DNA of 64,000 nucleotides, taken from assembly GCA_027624855.1 (NCBI GenBank), contig JAQBTQ010000002.1, forward strand, positions 1 through 64,000. The letters run 5' to 3'. The DNA comes from Bacteroidota bacterium (lineage in GTDB: Bacteria > Bacteroidota > Bacteroidia > Flavobacteriales_D > Sanyastnellaceae). This document shows positions 1 through 8,580 of this stretch, one piece after another; within the stretch, counting starts at the first letter, position 1; each line of letters begins with the position of its first letter. The notes beneath the pieces were generated by a model. That model did not search any database and was not told the origin of the DNA. It saw nothing but the letters and a program-made list of their open reading frames with translations. A program made the translations under genes and the position numbers.

Positions 1-405
1 AACATCGCCCACTTCATTCCAAGCTTCTCGGACTTCATTGAACACGGCGAAAGCAGCTCCAATGTTTTCCTCTTCTTGAATGGTGTGCCGCAGGCGTTCC
101 AGCATGGATTCTTTCTGCTTCAGGTTGGCCCGCTGCTCCTCAGCCACTTGCTTGCGCCACTCTTTTTCTCGCTCTTTAAACGCTGACACGGCCTCCTCGA
201 ACTGGGCTTCCTCTACCGTTGACACATACTCAAACACGGCATCAGGATCTTTATCTGACTGAGCCCAAGCTTCACGCTGAATGCGCACTTCTTCTTTGGT
301 CAATGCTCGGAATTGTTCGATGGCTTCTCTCATTTCGATTCGAATGTTTTCGAGTTCGTGTTGAGCGAGCAATGATTGGATGCGGTTTAAGATCTCAGAC
401 CTCAT
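1..405 (-). CDS. DUF349 domain protein, N-terminal part (cut by window edge)
   Basis: The reading frame is open from an ATG at 405 down to base 1, giving the first 135 residues, so the C-terminal part lies outside the window. The protein is strongly charged and predicted helical or coiled coil. Near the cut end it has the DUF349-type pattern of an aromatic- and charge-spaced helix (FAVFNEVREAWNEVGDV), which in this family repeats several times. Bacteroidota commonly carry one long DUF349 protein of several hundred residues. Its function is unknown. It is divergent from recX with an 82-base spacer. The family assignment rests on this one partial repeat and the overall composition, so it is good but not certain. 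Confidence 0.8.
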   Translation of the reverse strand, partial: MRSEILNRIQSLLAQHELENIRIEMREAIEQFRALTKEEVRIQREAWAQSDKDPDAVFEYVSTVEEAQFEEAVSAFKEREKEWRKQVAEEQRANLKQKESMLERLRHTIQEEENIGAAFAVFNEVREAWNEVGDV

Positions 406-487
406 CGGTCAACGATTTTTAAAATTTGGACTGCAAATATCGTGTAAACCCTTGTTTTGACGGCATTTTGGACCAATTTCGCCCTTG

Positions 488-928
488 ATGAAGGATGAAT
501 TGATTGAAAAGATGCGCCGATGGTGCAGTAAACAGGAGCGGTGTACGTTTGAAGTGCGCAGAAAGTTGCAGCAGGCGAATGTTTCTGAGAGCGATCAAAA
601 AAAGACCCTTGAAGCACTCGAACGAGAAGGCTTTTTGTCCAATGCGCGATTTTTAGAATCTTATGTTCGAACGCATGCCGAATACAAGCGATGGGGTCCG
701 TTGAAGATTGCCGCTGGCCTCAGAACCAAAGGATTCACTTCTACTGAATCCAACCAAGCGATCAACGAAGCTTCAGGAGATCTATTTGATACAATATTGT
801 GCGAATTGGTACAAAAAAAGGAGGCAGAATTGCTTGAGAACAGGGAACGTGTCATTCGGTTCTTGTTGTCTCGGGGATTTCGTGTGGATGACATATTGAA
901 GTCCATCGATGAAGCGCGCCTGCGCTGA
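488..928 (+). CDS. recX: Regulatory protein RecX
   Basis: A 146-residue protein of RecX type: small, helical and basic, built of three-helix repeats, with the family-typical segments [12 protein letters not shown] and [19 protein letters not shown]. RecX binds RecA filaments and limits recombinase activity. The ATG at 488 is chosen over a TTG at 485 directly before it. A near-consensus -7 element (CAATTTCG, 474-481) lies 6 bases upstream. Its last bases lie just ahead of prfB. No recA is seen in the window. Length is normal for the family. Confidence 0.9.
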   Translation: MKDELIEKMRRWCSKQERCTFEVRRKLQQANVSESDQKKTLEALEREGFLSNARFLESYVRTHAEYKRWGPLKIAAGLRTKGFTSTESNQAINEASGDLFDTILCELVQKKEAELLENRERVIRFLLSRGFRVDDILKSIDEARLR

Positions 929-930
929 AC

Positions 931-938
931 TAAATTTG
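931..938 (+). promoter_or_regulatory. Putative -7 element of prfB promoter
   Basis: TAAATTTG matches the Bacteroidota -7 consensus TAnnTTTG exactly and lies 6 bases before the ATG at 945. It supports 945 as the prfB start and implies a very short or absent leader. No clear -33 TTG is seen inside the end of recX. Confidence 0.5.
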
Positions 939-944
939 CAAGGC

Positions 945-2054
945 ATGTTAACGATAGATCAACTGAATTCTCTGCGAAAGCGAGTCGATGACTTGAAAGG
1001 ATATCTCGCCATCGATGCTAAACGTATCGAAATCGCGGAAGAGGAGAAGCGAACTCAGGATCCAGAGTTTTGGAATGACTCAAAGGAAGCCGAGCGGGTA
1101 ATGAAGCGTTTGAGGACGCTGAAGTCATGGACTCAAAGTTTTGAATCGTGCTTATCTGCGCTAGACGATGCCCAGGTCTTGTTTGAATTCATGAAGGCGG
1201 GAGAGGCGGAAATGGCAGAAGCGGAAGATGCGTTTAAACAAGCAGCCTCTTCGGTAGAAGAATTAGAATTCAAGAACATGCTGAGCGCTGAGGAGGACAA
1301 CCTCAACGCAATCATGCAGATCACCTCGGGCGCAGGAGGAACAGAAAGCTGTGACTGGGCTTCAATGTTAATGCGCATGTATCGCATGTATGGCGAACGC
1401 GCAGGTTACAAGGTAAAAGAGTTGGATCTTCAAGAAGGAGATGTAGCAGGAATCAAGCAGGTTACATTGGAATTCGAGGGAGAGTTTGCTTTTGGGATGC
1501 TAAAAGGAGAGAACGGGGTCCATCGTTTGGTTCGAATCAGTCCTTTTGATAGCCAAGCGCGGCGTCATACGTCGTTTGTGTCGGTTTATGTTTACCCACT
1601 CGTCGATGATTCAATCGAAATTGAAGTCAACCCCTCGGATATTACCTGGGAAACCTTTCGTTCAGGGGGTGCCGGTGGTCAAAACGTGAACAAGGTGGAA
1701 ACAGGAGTGAGATTGCGACATGCCCCTACTGGAATTGTTATTGACAACACCGAAACACGGAGCCAGTTAGGCAACAAGGAAAAAGCCATGCAATTGCTGA
1801 AGTCGCAGTTGTTCGAAATGGAACTGGCTAAGCGAAATGAAGCAAGAGCAGAAATTGAGGCGGGAAAGAAAAAAATTGAATGGGGGTCCCAAATTCGTTC
1901 CTATGTCATGCAACCGTACAAAATGGTAAAAGACGTCCGGACCAATCATGAAACATCCAATGTGGATGCAGTGATGAATGGTGAAATTGACGGTTTTTTA
2001 AAGGCATTTTTGATGCAAGCAGGATCGGGTGCCAAGGAGACACAGGAAGCATAA
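945..2054 (+). CDS. prfB: Peptide chain release factor 2
   Basis: RF2 recognises UGA and UAA stop codons and triggers peptide release. The protein (369 residues) has the SPF recognition tripeptide (RISPFDSQ) that distinguishes RF2 from RF1 and the catalytic GGQ in [12 protein letters not shown]. The ATG at 945 is preferred over one at 909: the latter overlaps recX and adds 12 residues with no RF2 counterpart, and a -7 element sits at 931-938. Many bacteria have a programmed +1 frameshift near codon 26 of this gene. Here the equivalent segment (GYLAIDAK) is read continuously without an in-frame stop, so that autoregulation is absent. Confidence 0.97.
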   Translation: MLTIDQLNSLRKRVDDLKGYLAIDAKRIEIAEEEKRTQDPEFWNDSKEAERVMKRLRTLKSWTQSFESCLSALDDAQVLFEFMKAGEAEMAEAEDAFKQAASSVEELEFKNMLSAEEDNLNAIMQITSGAGGTESCDWASMLMRMYRMYGERAGYKVKELDLQEGDVAGIKQVTLEFEGEFAFGMLKGENGVHRLVRISPFDSQARRHTSFVSVYVYPLVDDSIEIEVNPSDITWETFRSGGAGGQNVNKVETGVRLRHAPTGIVIDNTETRSQLGNKEKAMQLLKSQLFEMELAKRNEARAEIEAGKKKIEWGSQIRSYVMQPYKMVKDVRTNHETSNVDAVMNGEIDGFLKAFLMQAGSGAKETQEA

Positions 2055-2064
2055 TATCAATATC

Positions 2065-3465
2065 ATGAGTGCATTTCGAATCGAAAAAGACACCATCGGC
2101 CAAGTAGAGGTTCCCGCAGAGGCATTATGGGGGCCACAAACTGAACGGTCTCGGAACAACTTCAAAATTGGCCCCAAGGCGTCCATGCCGTGGGAGATCA
2201 TTCAGGCGTTTGCTTATCTCAAAAAGGCAGCGGCGCAGACCAATGCCGATTTGGGAGCACTGGATGCGGAAAAAAATGAATTGATTGCCCGCGTGTGTGA
2301 GGAAATCATCGAAGGACAATGGGCGGACCAATTTCCCTTGGTCACCTGGCAAACAGGTTCAGGAACCCAATCGAACATGAATGTAAACGAAGTCATTGCG
2401 AACCGCGCTCATGTCATGCAGGGGGGGGTATTGGGAGAAGGAACCCGCTTCATTCACCCAAATGATGACGTCAACAAATCTCAGTCGTCAAATGATACCT
2501 TTCCAACGGCGATGCACATTGCCGCCTATTCCAAAATTGTGGAGGTGACCATTCCGGGTGTCCGTCGTCTTCGCAATACTCTGGACGTTAAGTCCATTGA
2601 GTTTGCCGAGGTTGTCAAGATTGGACGGACTCATTTGATGGATGCAACCCCACTTACTTTAGGACAAGAATTTGGAGGGTACGTTGCTCAGTTGGATTAT
2701 GGCTTGAGGTCTTTAAATCACGCATTAAATCATCTTTCTGAATTGGCATTGGGTGGAACGGCAGTAGGGACTGGAATCAACACCCCTGAGGGTTATGCCG
2801 AACGGGTTGCAGAGCACATTGCCGCATTGACCGGACACCCATTTGTGACTGCCCAAAATAAATTTGAGGCTTTGGCTGCGCACGATGCCATTGTTGAGGC
2901 CCATGGCGCCTTGCGGCAGTTAGCCGTGTCGTTGAACAAAATTGCCAACGACATTCGATTAATGGCTTCAGGACCCCGGTCGGGAATTGGTGAGCTTATC
3001 ATTCCGGCCAATGAGCCCGGTTCGAGCATCATGCCAGGCAAGGTAAATCCGACTCAATGCGAAGCACTGACGATGGTTTGCGCCCAAGTAATGGGAAATG
3101 ATGTGGCAATTTCAGTTGGAGGAGCGCAAGGGCATTACGAACTCAACGTGTTCAAACCGATGATGGCGAAGAACATACTTGAGAGTGCACAACTCATTGG
3201 GGATGCGTGTGCTTCATTCAGCGAACACTGTGCTGAAGGCATCGAACCCAATCACAAGCGAATTGATGAATTGGTTCAAAACAGCCTCATGCTGGTGACC
3301 GCTTTGAACACGAAAATTGGCTACTACAAGGCGGCAGAAATTGCGAACAAAGCGCATCAAGAAGGAACGACATTGAAGGAAGCTGCACTGGCAACAGGCT
3401 ACGTGACAGAAGCGGAATATGATGAGTGGGTCGTTCCTGCGGATATGACCGGTCGATCGCGTTGA
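2065..3465 (+). CDS. fumC: Class II fumarate hydratase
   Basis: Converts fumarate and water to L-malate in the TCA cycle; iron-independent homotetramer. The protein (466 residues, normal for class II) shows the superfamily signature [13 protein letters not shown] carrying the catalytic serine loop, the [10 protein letters not shown] and [11 protein letters not shown] substrate segments, and [17 protein letters not shown]. The ATG at 2065 is chosen because it begins the conserved N terminus ([14 protein letters not shown]); an upstream ATG at 2029 would overlap prfB. Spacing to prfB is 10 bases, so the two may be co-transcribed. Its stop codon directly abuts the stop of the opposite-strand manC, with no terminator between. 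Confidence 0.97.
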   Translation: MSAFRIEKDTIGQVEVPAEALWGPQTERSRNNFKIGPKASMPWEIIQAFAYLKKAAAQTNADLGALDAEKNELIARVCEEIIEGQWADQFPLVTWQTGSGTQSNMNVNEVIANRAHVMQGGVLGEGTRFIHPNDDVNKSQSSNDTFPTAMHIAAYSKIVEVTIPGVRRLRNTLDVKSIEFAEVVKIGRTHLMDATPLTLGQEFGGYVAQLDYGLRSLNHALNHLSELALGGTAVGTGINTPEGYAERVAEHIAALTGHPFVTAQNKFEALAAHDAIVEAHGALRQLAVSLNKIANDIRLMASGPRSGIGELIIPANEPGSSIMPGKVNPTQCEALTMVCAQVMGNDVAISVGGAQGHYELNVFKPMMAKNILESAQLIGDACASFSEHCAEGIEPNHKRIDELVQNSLMLVTALNTKIGYYKAAEIANKAHQEGTTLKEAALATGYVTEAEYDEWVVPADMTGRSR

Positions 3466-4569
3466 CTATTTCCCTTTTTGAGCTTTTAATTGAGTGACCA
3501 ACGATTTGATCCACTGTTCTTCGGATTTAGGACAAATCAATAGCGCATCATCCGTGTCTACCACAATGAAATCGTGCAAGCCACGAATTGCAATGAGCTT
3601 CTTAGCGTCATTTGAACTGCTGGATGCAATGACATTTCCTTCCGCGTCGTAGGCCATTAATCTGGCTCCCGTCACACCATTGCCGTCGTCATCGCACGGT
3701 AATTTTTCATGAAGCGACCCCCACGTCCCTAAGTCACTCCAACCAAAATCCGAAAGGACGACAGCGACATTGGGTGCTTTTTCCATGATTCCGTAGTCGA
3801 TCGAAATGTTTTCACAGTCGCCATAAATTTCTCGAATGGTGTCGACCTCCGCGGGAGTACCAAAGTCATTGGCATGCTCTTGAAAGAGGGTTTGCATTTC
3901 GGGAAGATGTGTTTCAAAAGCAGCGGTAATGTTGCTTAAACTCCAAATGAATATTCCGGAATTCCAGTAAAAATCTCCAGAGGCGATAAACTGTTCAGCC
4001 AATTCGAGATGAGGTTTTTCTGTGAAGGTTTTGACCATTCGAATTCGAGAATCTGAGGCGTTGGGAAGGTCTTCGAATTGGATGTAGCCGTACCCTGTAT
4101 CCGGTCTGGATGGGTGGATTCCCAAAGTTACCAATTGGTTTGTTTCCCGGGTGTGGTTCAACCCGATTTCAGCAATGTTTAAGAACTCGTCCTCCTTCAA
4201 TATGAGATGATCTGACGGCGCGACGATGACGGCTACATTCTCGAGCTGGTCTTGCGCTTTTTTGGCGATCCAATGATTTGCATAAGCGATGCAGGGTGCA
4301 GTATTCCGCATGAAAGGCTCGCACAGCGTGTTTTCTCTGGGAAGTTCCGGTAAGTGCTCGTTGACCAAATCGCGGTAGCGTTCTTGTGTGACAACCAGAA
4401 TGTTTTCGGTAGGGACTAGCCGATTGAGTCGGTCAAAGGTCATTTGGATGAGCGATTTTCCCGTTCCCAAAATGTCCAAAAACTGTTTGGGCCGAGTTTC
4501 TTTACTCATGGGCCAGAACCGACTACCGATTCCGCCCGCCATGATAACGGCGAAAGTTGAAGATTTCAT
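3466..4569 (-). CDS. manC: Mannose-1-phosphate guanylyltransferase
   Basis: Makes GDP-mannose from mannose-1-phosphate and GTP, feeding surface polysaccharide and glycoprotein sugars. The N-terminal nucleotidyltransferase signature GGIGSRFWPMS and the downstream RPKQFLD are clear, as are the substrate-site segments FTEKPHLE and WNSGIFIW. At 367 residues it is the short single-domain form, without the phosphomannose isomerase domain found in some bacterial enzymes. The ATG at 4569 is preferred over an in-frame TTG at 4575. It is divergent from mlaE across a 216-base spacer containing a palindrome, and convergent with fumC with zero gap. Confidence 0.93.
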   Translation of the reverse strand: MKSSTFAVIMAGGIGSRFWPMSKETRPKQFLDILGTGKSLIQMTFDRLNRLVPTENILVVTQERYRDLVNEHLPELPRENTLCEPFMRNTAPCIAYANHWIAKKAQDQLENVAVIVAPSDHLILKEDEFLNIAEIGLNHTRETNQLVTLGIHPSRPDTGYGYIQFEDLPNASDSRIRMVKTFTEKPHLELAEQFIASGDFYWNSGIFIWSLSNITAAFETHLPEMQTLFQEHANDFGTPAEVDTIREIYGDCENISIDYGIMEKAPNVAVVLSDFGWSDLGTWGSLHEKLPCDDDGNGVTGARLMAYDAEGNVIASSSSNDAKKLIAIRGLHDFIVVDTDDALLICPKSEEQWIKSLVTQLKAQKGK

Positions 4570-4613
4570 GCTCAAGGATGTGCCTGGTTGCTATGCTCAA
4601 TGGTTGATTCATC

Positions 4614-4628
4614 TGCCCACTGTGGGCA
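4614..4628. promoter_or_regulatory. Perfect 15-bp palindrome, possible operator
   Basis: TGCCCAC-T-GTGGGCA is a perfect inverted repeat (7-bp arms, 1-base centre) in the 216-base spacer between divergent manC and mlaE, about 45 bases upstream of the manC start. It is followed directly by an AT-rich dyad (AATTGCAATT). There is no T-run, so a terminator is unlikely; a dimeric regulator site is possible. The rest of the spacer holds no gene I can support. Confidence 0.35.
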
Positions 4629-4773
4629 ATTGCAATTGCGATAGCTGCGTTGACTGTGGCAACTTGAGAACAAGCACCCGAGCCATAGAACCAACAAGAC
4701 GTATGATAATTTCTTTTGCATGCAAGGCCAAAAATACGAACCAGTTGGATTCCAGCGGAAAGGGCTTGAACCC

Positions 4774-4781
4774 TAACTTAG
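4774..4781 (+). promoter_or_regulatory. Possible -7 element of mlaE promoter
   Basis: TAACTTAG lies 4 bases before the mlaE ATG. It differs from TAnnTT(C/T)G at one position and has the same short spacing to the start codon as several other genes in the window. No TTG is found at a suitable -33 distance. Confidence 0.3.
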
Positions 4782-4785
4782 CCAC

Positions 4786-5523
4786 ATGCGATGGATGTTC
4801 CATATTGGTCGATATGTTCAGTTGCTTTCGAGGAGTTTTCGACGTCCTGAAAAATGGGGCATATTTCGTCAATTGCTGACGAATGAGTTGGAATCCATAG
4901 GATTGCAATCTATCGGAATTGTGGTGCTGCTCAGCATTTTTATGGGAGCGGTTATCTGCTTACAAACAGCGCATCAGATTGGCGGATGGATTCCTGTTTA
5001 CACGATCGGGTTTACGGTCAGACAAACCATGATCTTGGAGTTTTCGCCAACCTTGATTCCCGTTATCCTCGCAGGCAAAGTGGGCTCCAATATTGCATCG
5101 CAGATTGGGACCATGCGGGTCACAGAGCAGATTGATGCGTTGGACATTATGGGGGTCAACAGTGCGGGCTATTTGATTTTGCCGAAGATTTTAGCTGGTG
5201 TATTCATTGTCCCGTTTCTCGTGGTGCTCAGTATGGTCCTTGGTGTGGGTGCTGGGGCTTGGATCGGGGTTGCAACAGGCGTAAGTCCTTTGGCGGATTT
5301 TGAATACGGCATGCAGGTGGATTTTCGCGTTTTTGATGTGGCTTATGCCCTGATCAAAACGACCATTTTCGGCTTCATTTTGACCAGTGTTTCGGCATAC
5401 CATGGATTTTACGCTCGTGGGGGTGCGCTGGAGGTCGGAAGATCCAGCACGAAGGCTGTTGTTTGGTCCGTTGTAATCATCATGATTTCCAATTTGCTGT
5501 TGACTCAAATGCTATTGAATTGA
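4786..5523 (+). CDS. mlaE: MlaE-family ABC transporter permease
   Basis: Inner-membrane permease of an MCE/Mla-type lipid transporter (PF02405), moving phospholipids or other lipids between the inner and outer membrane. The 245-residue protein has about five hydrophobic segments and the conserved core EFSPTLIPVILAGKVGSNIASQIGTMRVTEQIDAL, of which the GKVGSNIASQIGTMRVTEQID stretch is diagnostic. The ATPase gene mlaF follows after one base, so they form one unit. No MlaD/MCE substrate-binding protein is encoded in the window; in Bacteroidota it is often elsewhere. A second in-frame ATG exists at 4795. Confidence 0.93.
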   Translation: MRWMFHIGRYVQLLSRSFRRPEKWGIFRQLLTNELESIGLQSIGIVVLLSIFMGAVICLQTAHQIGGWIPVYTIGFTVRQTMILEFSPTLIPVILAGKVGSNIASQIGTMRVTEQIDALDIMGVNSAGYLILPKILAGVFIVPFLVVLSMVLGVGAGAWIGVATGVSPLADFEYGMQVDFRVFDVAYALIKTTIFGFILTSVSAYHGFYARGGALEVGRSSTKAVVWSVVIIMISNLLLTQMLLN

Positions 5524-5524
5524 C

Positions 5525-6298
5525 ATGATCCAGTTGCACAACATCCATAAATCGTTTGGTGATCACAATGTGCTCCAGGACGTCAGCGCGGTATTCGAGC
5601 GTGGAAAAGTCAACTTTGTCATTGGCAGAAGCGGGAGCGGAAAGAGTGTGATGACCAAATGCACGGTCGGTTTGATTGAACCAGATCAGGGATTTGTGAG
5701 CTATGATGGGAGGGATTTTACGGCCATGAAAAAAAGGGAACGGGGGATGATTCGTCAAGAAATAGGGATGCTATTTCAAGGGTCCGCTTTGTTCGACAGC
5801 ATGTCTGTAAAAGACAATGTTCAATTCCCACTTCAGATGTTTTCGAAGCTTTCCAAAGCGGAAATAGAGAAGCGGGCTTCAGCGTGCTTGGAACGGGTGG
5901 AATTGGAAGACGCGGGGAGTCGATTTCCTTCAGAATGCAGTGGTGGGATGCAAAAGCGTGTTGGTATTGCTCGCGCTATCGCCATGAATCCGAAATATTT
6001 ATTCTGTGATGAGCCGAATTCCGGCTTGGACCCCCAGACGGCGATCGTCATAGACAATTTGATCAAGGACATTACGGTAGAGTACCAAATGACAACCGTT
6101 GTGGTTTCCCATGACATGAACAGTGTCATGGAAGCAAGTGATACCATTCACTTTGTTCACAATGGAAGGATTTGCTGGAAAGGAGACCGACAACAATTGT
6201 TGCGGGGAGGCAATCAAGAACTTGAAGATTTCGTTTTTGCGAGCGATTTGATGCGCCAAGTGCGGATGCATGGCAATCATAAAGGCGACGAATCTTAA
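5525..6298 (+). CDS. mlaF: MlaF-family ABC transporter ATP-binding protein
   Basis: ATPase partner of the upstream MlaE permease. The 257-residue protein carries Walker A (GRSGSGKS, about residues 35-42), the Q-loop (LFQGSALFDS), the ABC signature CSGGMQKRVGIARAIA, Walker B (LFCDEPNSGLDP) and the switch histidine (VVSHDM). The phenylalanine-rich LFQGSALFDSMSV segment is typical of MlaF-type ATPases. It begins one base after mlaE and ends 3 bases before the nitroreductase gene, so all three are probably co-transcribed. Confidence 0.94.
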   Translation: MIQLHNIHKSFGDHNVLQDVSAVFERGKVNFVIGRSGSGKSVMTKCTVGLIEPDQGFVSYDGRDFTAMKKRERGMIRQEIGMLFQGSALFDSMSVKDNVQFPLQMFSKLSKAEIEKRASACLERVELEDAGSRFPSECSGGMQKRVGIARAIAMNPKYLFCDEPNSGLDPQTAIVIDNLIKDITVEYQMTTVVVSHDMNSVMEASDTIHFVHNGRICWKGDRQQLLRGGNQELEDFVFASDLMRQVRMHGNHKGDES

Positions 6299-6301
6299 AC
6301 G

Positions 6302-6994
6302 ATGAGTGAGGCATTCGACCAGAAGCCTTTGGAATTTCTTCGCCTGGACCCGGAGGAGATGCGCGCACGCGCCAGTGAGGTGTATAATCGCCTGCAATCG
6401 CGCCGGACGGTTCGTCATTTTTCGAGCGATCCTCTTCCGATGGATGTTGTTGAAGAATGCATTCGCGCTGCGTCGACAGCTCCTTCCGGGGCGAATAAGC
6501 AACCTTGGCACTTTTGCGTCGTGACGGATTCGGCGATTAAGTCTGCGATTCGCGAGGCGGCTGAAAAAGAGGAGTATTTAAATTATCATGGACGCATGAG
6601 TGAGGAGTGGCTGGACGAATTGCGGCAATTTGGAACCGACCATGTTAAACCTCATCTCGAAGTTGCGCCGGCTTTGATCGTTGTTTTTCGGCAGTCCTGG
6701 AGCCTGGATGCAACAAGAGAAGGGAAATCCAAAAACTATTACGTTCAGGAATCTGTTGGGCTGGCATGCGGGATGCTTTTGGCAGCATTGCATGAATGTG
6801 GGATAGCAACTTTAACGCATACACCCTCTCCAATGGATTTTTTAGGCCAAATTCTGAATCGTCCACCAAATGAAAAAGCATTTTTATTGATTCCCATTGG
6901 TTACCCCACAGAAGGGTGTCAAGTGCCTGATATTCAGAGGAAAAGGGTTGAAGAAGTGGTGACTTATTACGGGTCTGATTTCAAGAAGATTTGA
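6302..6994 (+). CDS. Iodotyrosine-deiodinase-like nitroreductase (FMN)
   Basis: A 230-residue flavoprotein of the nitroreductase fold. FMN-contact motifs are SRRTVRHF (33-40) and APSGANKQPWHF (60-71). Unlike ordinary nitroreductases it matches the iodotyrosine deiodinase branch along its length, including the active-site lid: Glu91 and Tyr95 (KEEYLNYHGRM) and Lys116 align with human Glu157, Tyr161 and Lys182, which grip the amino acid part of halotyrosines. The TLTHTPSPMDFL and RPPNEKAFLLIPIGYP segments also fit that branch. Likely reaction: reductive dehalogenation of halotyrosine, though bacterial substrates are poorly known. It directly follows mlaF; the functional link is unclear. The deiodinase assignment is inferred from aligned residues recalled from the family. 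Confidence 0.82.
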   Translation: MSEAFDQKPLEFLRLDPEEMRARASEVYNRLQSRRTVRHFSSDPLPMDVVEECIRAASTAPSGANKQPWHFCVVTDSAIKSAIREAAEKEEYLNYHGRMSEEWLDELRQFGTDHVKPHLEVAPALIVVFRQSWSLDATREGKSKNYYVQESVGLACGMLLAALHECGIATLTHTPSPMDFLGQILNRPPNEKAFLLIPIGYPTEGCQVPDIQRKRVEEVVTYYGSDFKKI

Positions 6995-7076
6995 AGTTCT
7001 GACATAAAAGTTATCCAAAAAGCACTGAGGTTACCTTTTCCTTTGGTTACTTTGCGCCCCGATAAACAGCTAAGCT

Positions 7077-7313
7077 ATGTCTGATATTCAAGAAAAAGTC
7101 ACGGCGATTATTGTCGACAAGTTGGGAGTTGATGCAGGAGAAGTAAATCTGGCTGCCAGCTTCACAAATGATTTGGGTGCGGATTCGTTGGATACTGTTG
7201 AACTCATCATGGAGTTCGAAAAGGAATTCAACATCGCCATTCCCGATGACCAGGCTGAAAAAATCAGCACCGTAGGACAAGCGGTCGATTACATCACCGA
7301 GAACGCGAATTAA
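7077..7313 (+). CDS. acpP: Acyl carrier protein
   Basis: Small acidic carrier (78 residues) that holds growing fatty acyl chains on a 4'-phosphopantetheine arm. The attachment serine is Ser37 in the DSL motif ([11 protein letters not shown]), exactly where expected. It sits 10 bases before fabF, the classic fatty-acid synthesis pair. A promoter-like TACTTTGC at 7048-7055 lies in the 82-base gap after the nitroreductase gene, without a clear -33 box. Alternative functions are unlikely. Confidence 0.98.
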   Translation: MSDIQEKVTAIIVDKLGVDAGEVNLAASFTNDLGADSLDTVELIMEFEKEFNIAIPDDQAEKISTVGQAVDYITENAN

Positions 7314-7323
7314 TCCCAGCTCC

Positions 7324-8580
7324 ATGGAGCTCAAAAGGGTTGTTGTAACCGGTATTGGCGCGATTACGCCTTTAGGTAATGACATACCGACGTATTGGAA
7401 AGGTTTGGTTAATGGGAACAGCGGTGCTGCGCCCATTACCAAATTTGACCCCACCAATTTTAAGACCCAGTTCGCCTGCGAAGTCAAGGGCTTTGATGTG
7501 GAAGAACATTTGGATCGCAAAGAGGCCAGGAAAATGGACCTCTTTGCACAATACTCGGTTGTCTGTTCCGATGAAGCATTAAAAGACGCTGGTCTTCTCG
7601 AAAATGAAAATGGGGTGAACCCTGATCGTGCCGGGGTCATTTGGGGCTCTGGCATTGGGGGATTCCAAACCTTCATGAATGAAGCCTTGAATTTTCATCG
7701 TAACGATGGGATTCCGCGATTTAGCCCATTCTTTATTCCCATGATGATCTCAGACATTGCTGCTGGGCACATTAGCATGCGTCATGGTTATCGAGGGCCA
7801 AATTTTTGCACGGTTTCAGCTTGTGCCAGTGGAACCAACGCTATGATTGATGCATTCAATTACATTCGATTGGGAAAGGCGGATGTCATGGTGACCGGAG
7901 GTTCAGAAGCTGCGGTCACAGAAGGAGGAATTGGAGGGTTTAACGCCCTCAAAGCGCTGTCCACGCGGAATGATGATCCTTCCACTGCGTCAAGACCATT
8001 CGATGCTACCCGAGACGGATTCGTTTTAGGTGAAGGTGGTGGAGCCATCATCTTGGAAGAGTATGAGCACGCAATGGCTCGTGGAGCAACCATTTATTGT
8101 GAAATGGTTGGAGGTGGGATGAGTGCTGATGCGCATCACATCACGGCTCCGCACCCAGAAGGGCTAGGAGCATTGAATGTCATGAAGTCTGCACTGGATG
8201 ACGCTGGCATGAAACCGGAAGAGGTGGATTATGTGAATGTTCATGGTACTTCGACTCCTTTGGGTGATGTAGCTGAGACCAAAGCCATTCAAGGAGTTTT
8301 TGGTGATCATGCTTACGAATTGAACATCAGTTCGACGAAATCCATGACAGGCCACTTGCTAGGTGCTGCAGGTGCCATTGAAGGGATTGCCTGCATCTTG
8401 GCCATTAAGCATGGAATTGTGCCGCCAACTATCAATTTCGAACACCCCGATGATCAATTGGATGATCGATTGAATTTCACATTCAATAAGGCCCAAGAAC
8501 GAACCGTTCGTGCCGCATTATCCAATACGTTTGGCTTTGGTGGACACAACGCTTCTGTGCTTTTCAAGGCATTTGATTGA
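7324..8580 (+). CDS. fabF: Beta-ketoacyl-ACP synthase II
   Basis: Condensing enzyme of type II fatty acid synthesis: elongates acyl-ACP with malonyl-ACP. The 418-residue protein has the Cys-His-His triad: Cys167 in VSACASG, His in NVHGTSTPLGD, and His in SMTGHLLGAAG. The glycine-rich C terminus NTFGFGGHNAS is also conserved. It is transcribed with acpP upstream and rnc directly downstream (the rnc start codon follows the fabF stop without a gap), the usual Bacteroidota order acpP-fabF-rnc. Confidence 0.98.
   Translation: MELKRVVVTGIGAITPLGNDIPTYWKGLVNGNSGAAPITKFDPTNFKTQFACEVKGFDVEEHLDRKEARKMDLFAQYSVVCSDEALKDAGLLENENGVNPDRAGVIWGSGIGGFQTFMNEALNFHRNDGIPRFSPFFIPMMISDIAAGHISMRHGYRGPNFCTVSACASGTNAMIDAFNYIRLGKADVMVTGGSEAAVTEGGIGGFNALKALSTRNDDPSTASRPFDATRDGFVLGEGGGAIILEEYEHAMARGATIYCEMVGGGMSADAHHITAPHPEGLGALNVMKSALDDAGMKPEEVDYVNVHGTSTPLGDVAETKAIQGVFGDHAYELNISSTKSMTGHLLGAAGAIEGIACILAIKHGIVPPTINFEHPDDQLDDRLNFTFNKAQERTVRAALSNTFGFGGHNASVLFKAFD

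Noticed and set aside
219-422. Plus-strand open frame at the left edge
   Set aside because: The minus strand carries the DUF349 gene over this region, with a far better composition; the plus frame is its antisense.
985-1010. Programmed frameshift site in prfB
   Set aside because: No in-frame stop or slippery CTTTGA is present; the gene reads through in one frame.
4388-4908. Open frames across the manC start region and the manC/mlaE spacer, on both strands
   Set aside because: They overlap the well-supported manC and mlaE genes, have no recognisable domain and show biased, cysteine-rich translation typical of out-of-frame sequence.
7047-7676. Minus-strand open frame of about 209 codons opposite acpP and fabF
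   Set aside because: It is antisense to two certain genes and is explained by their codon pattern; no motif.
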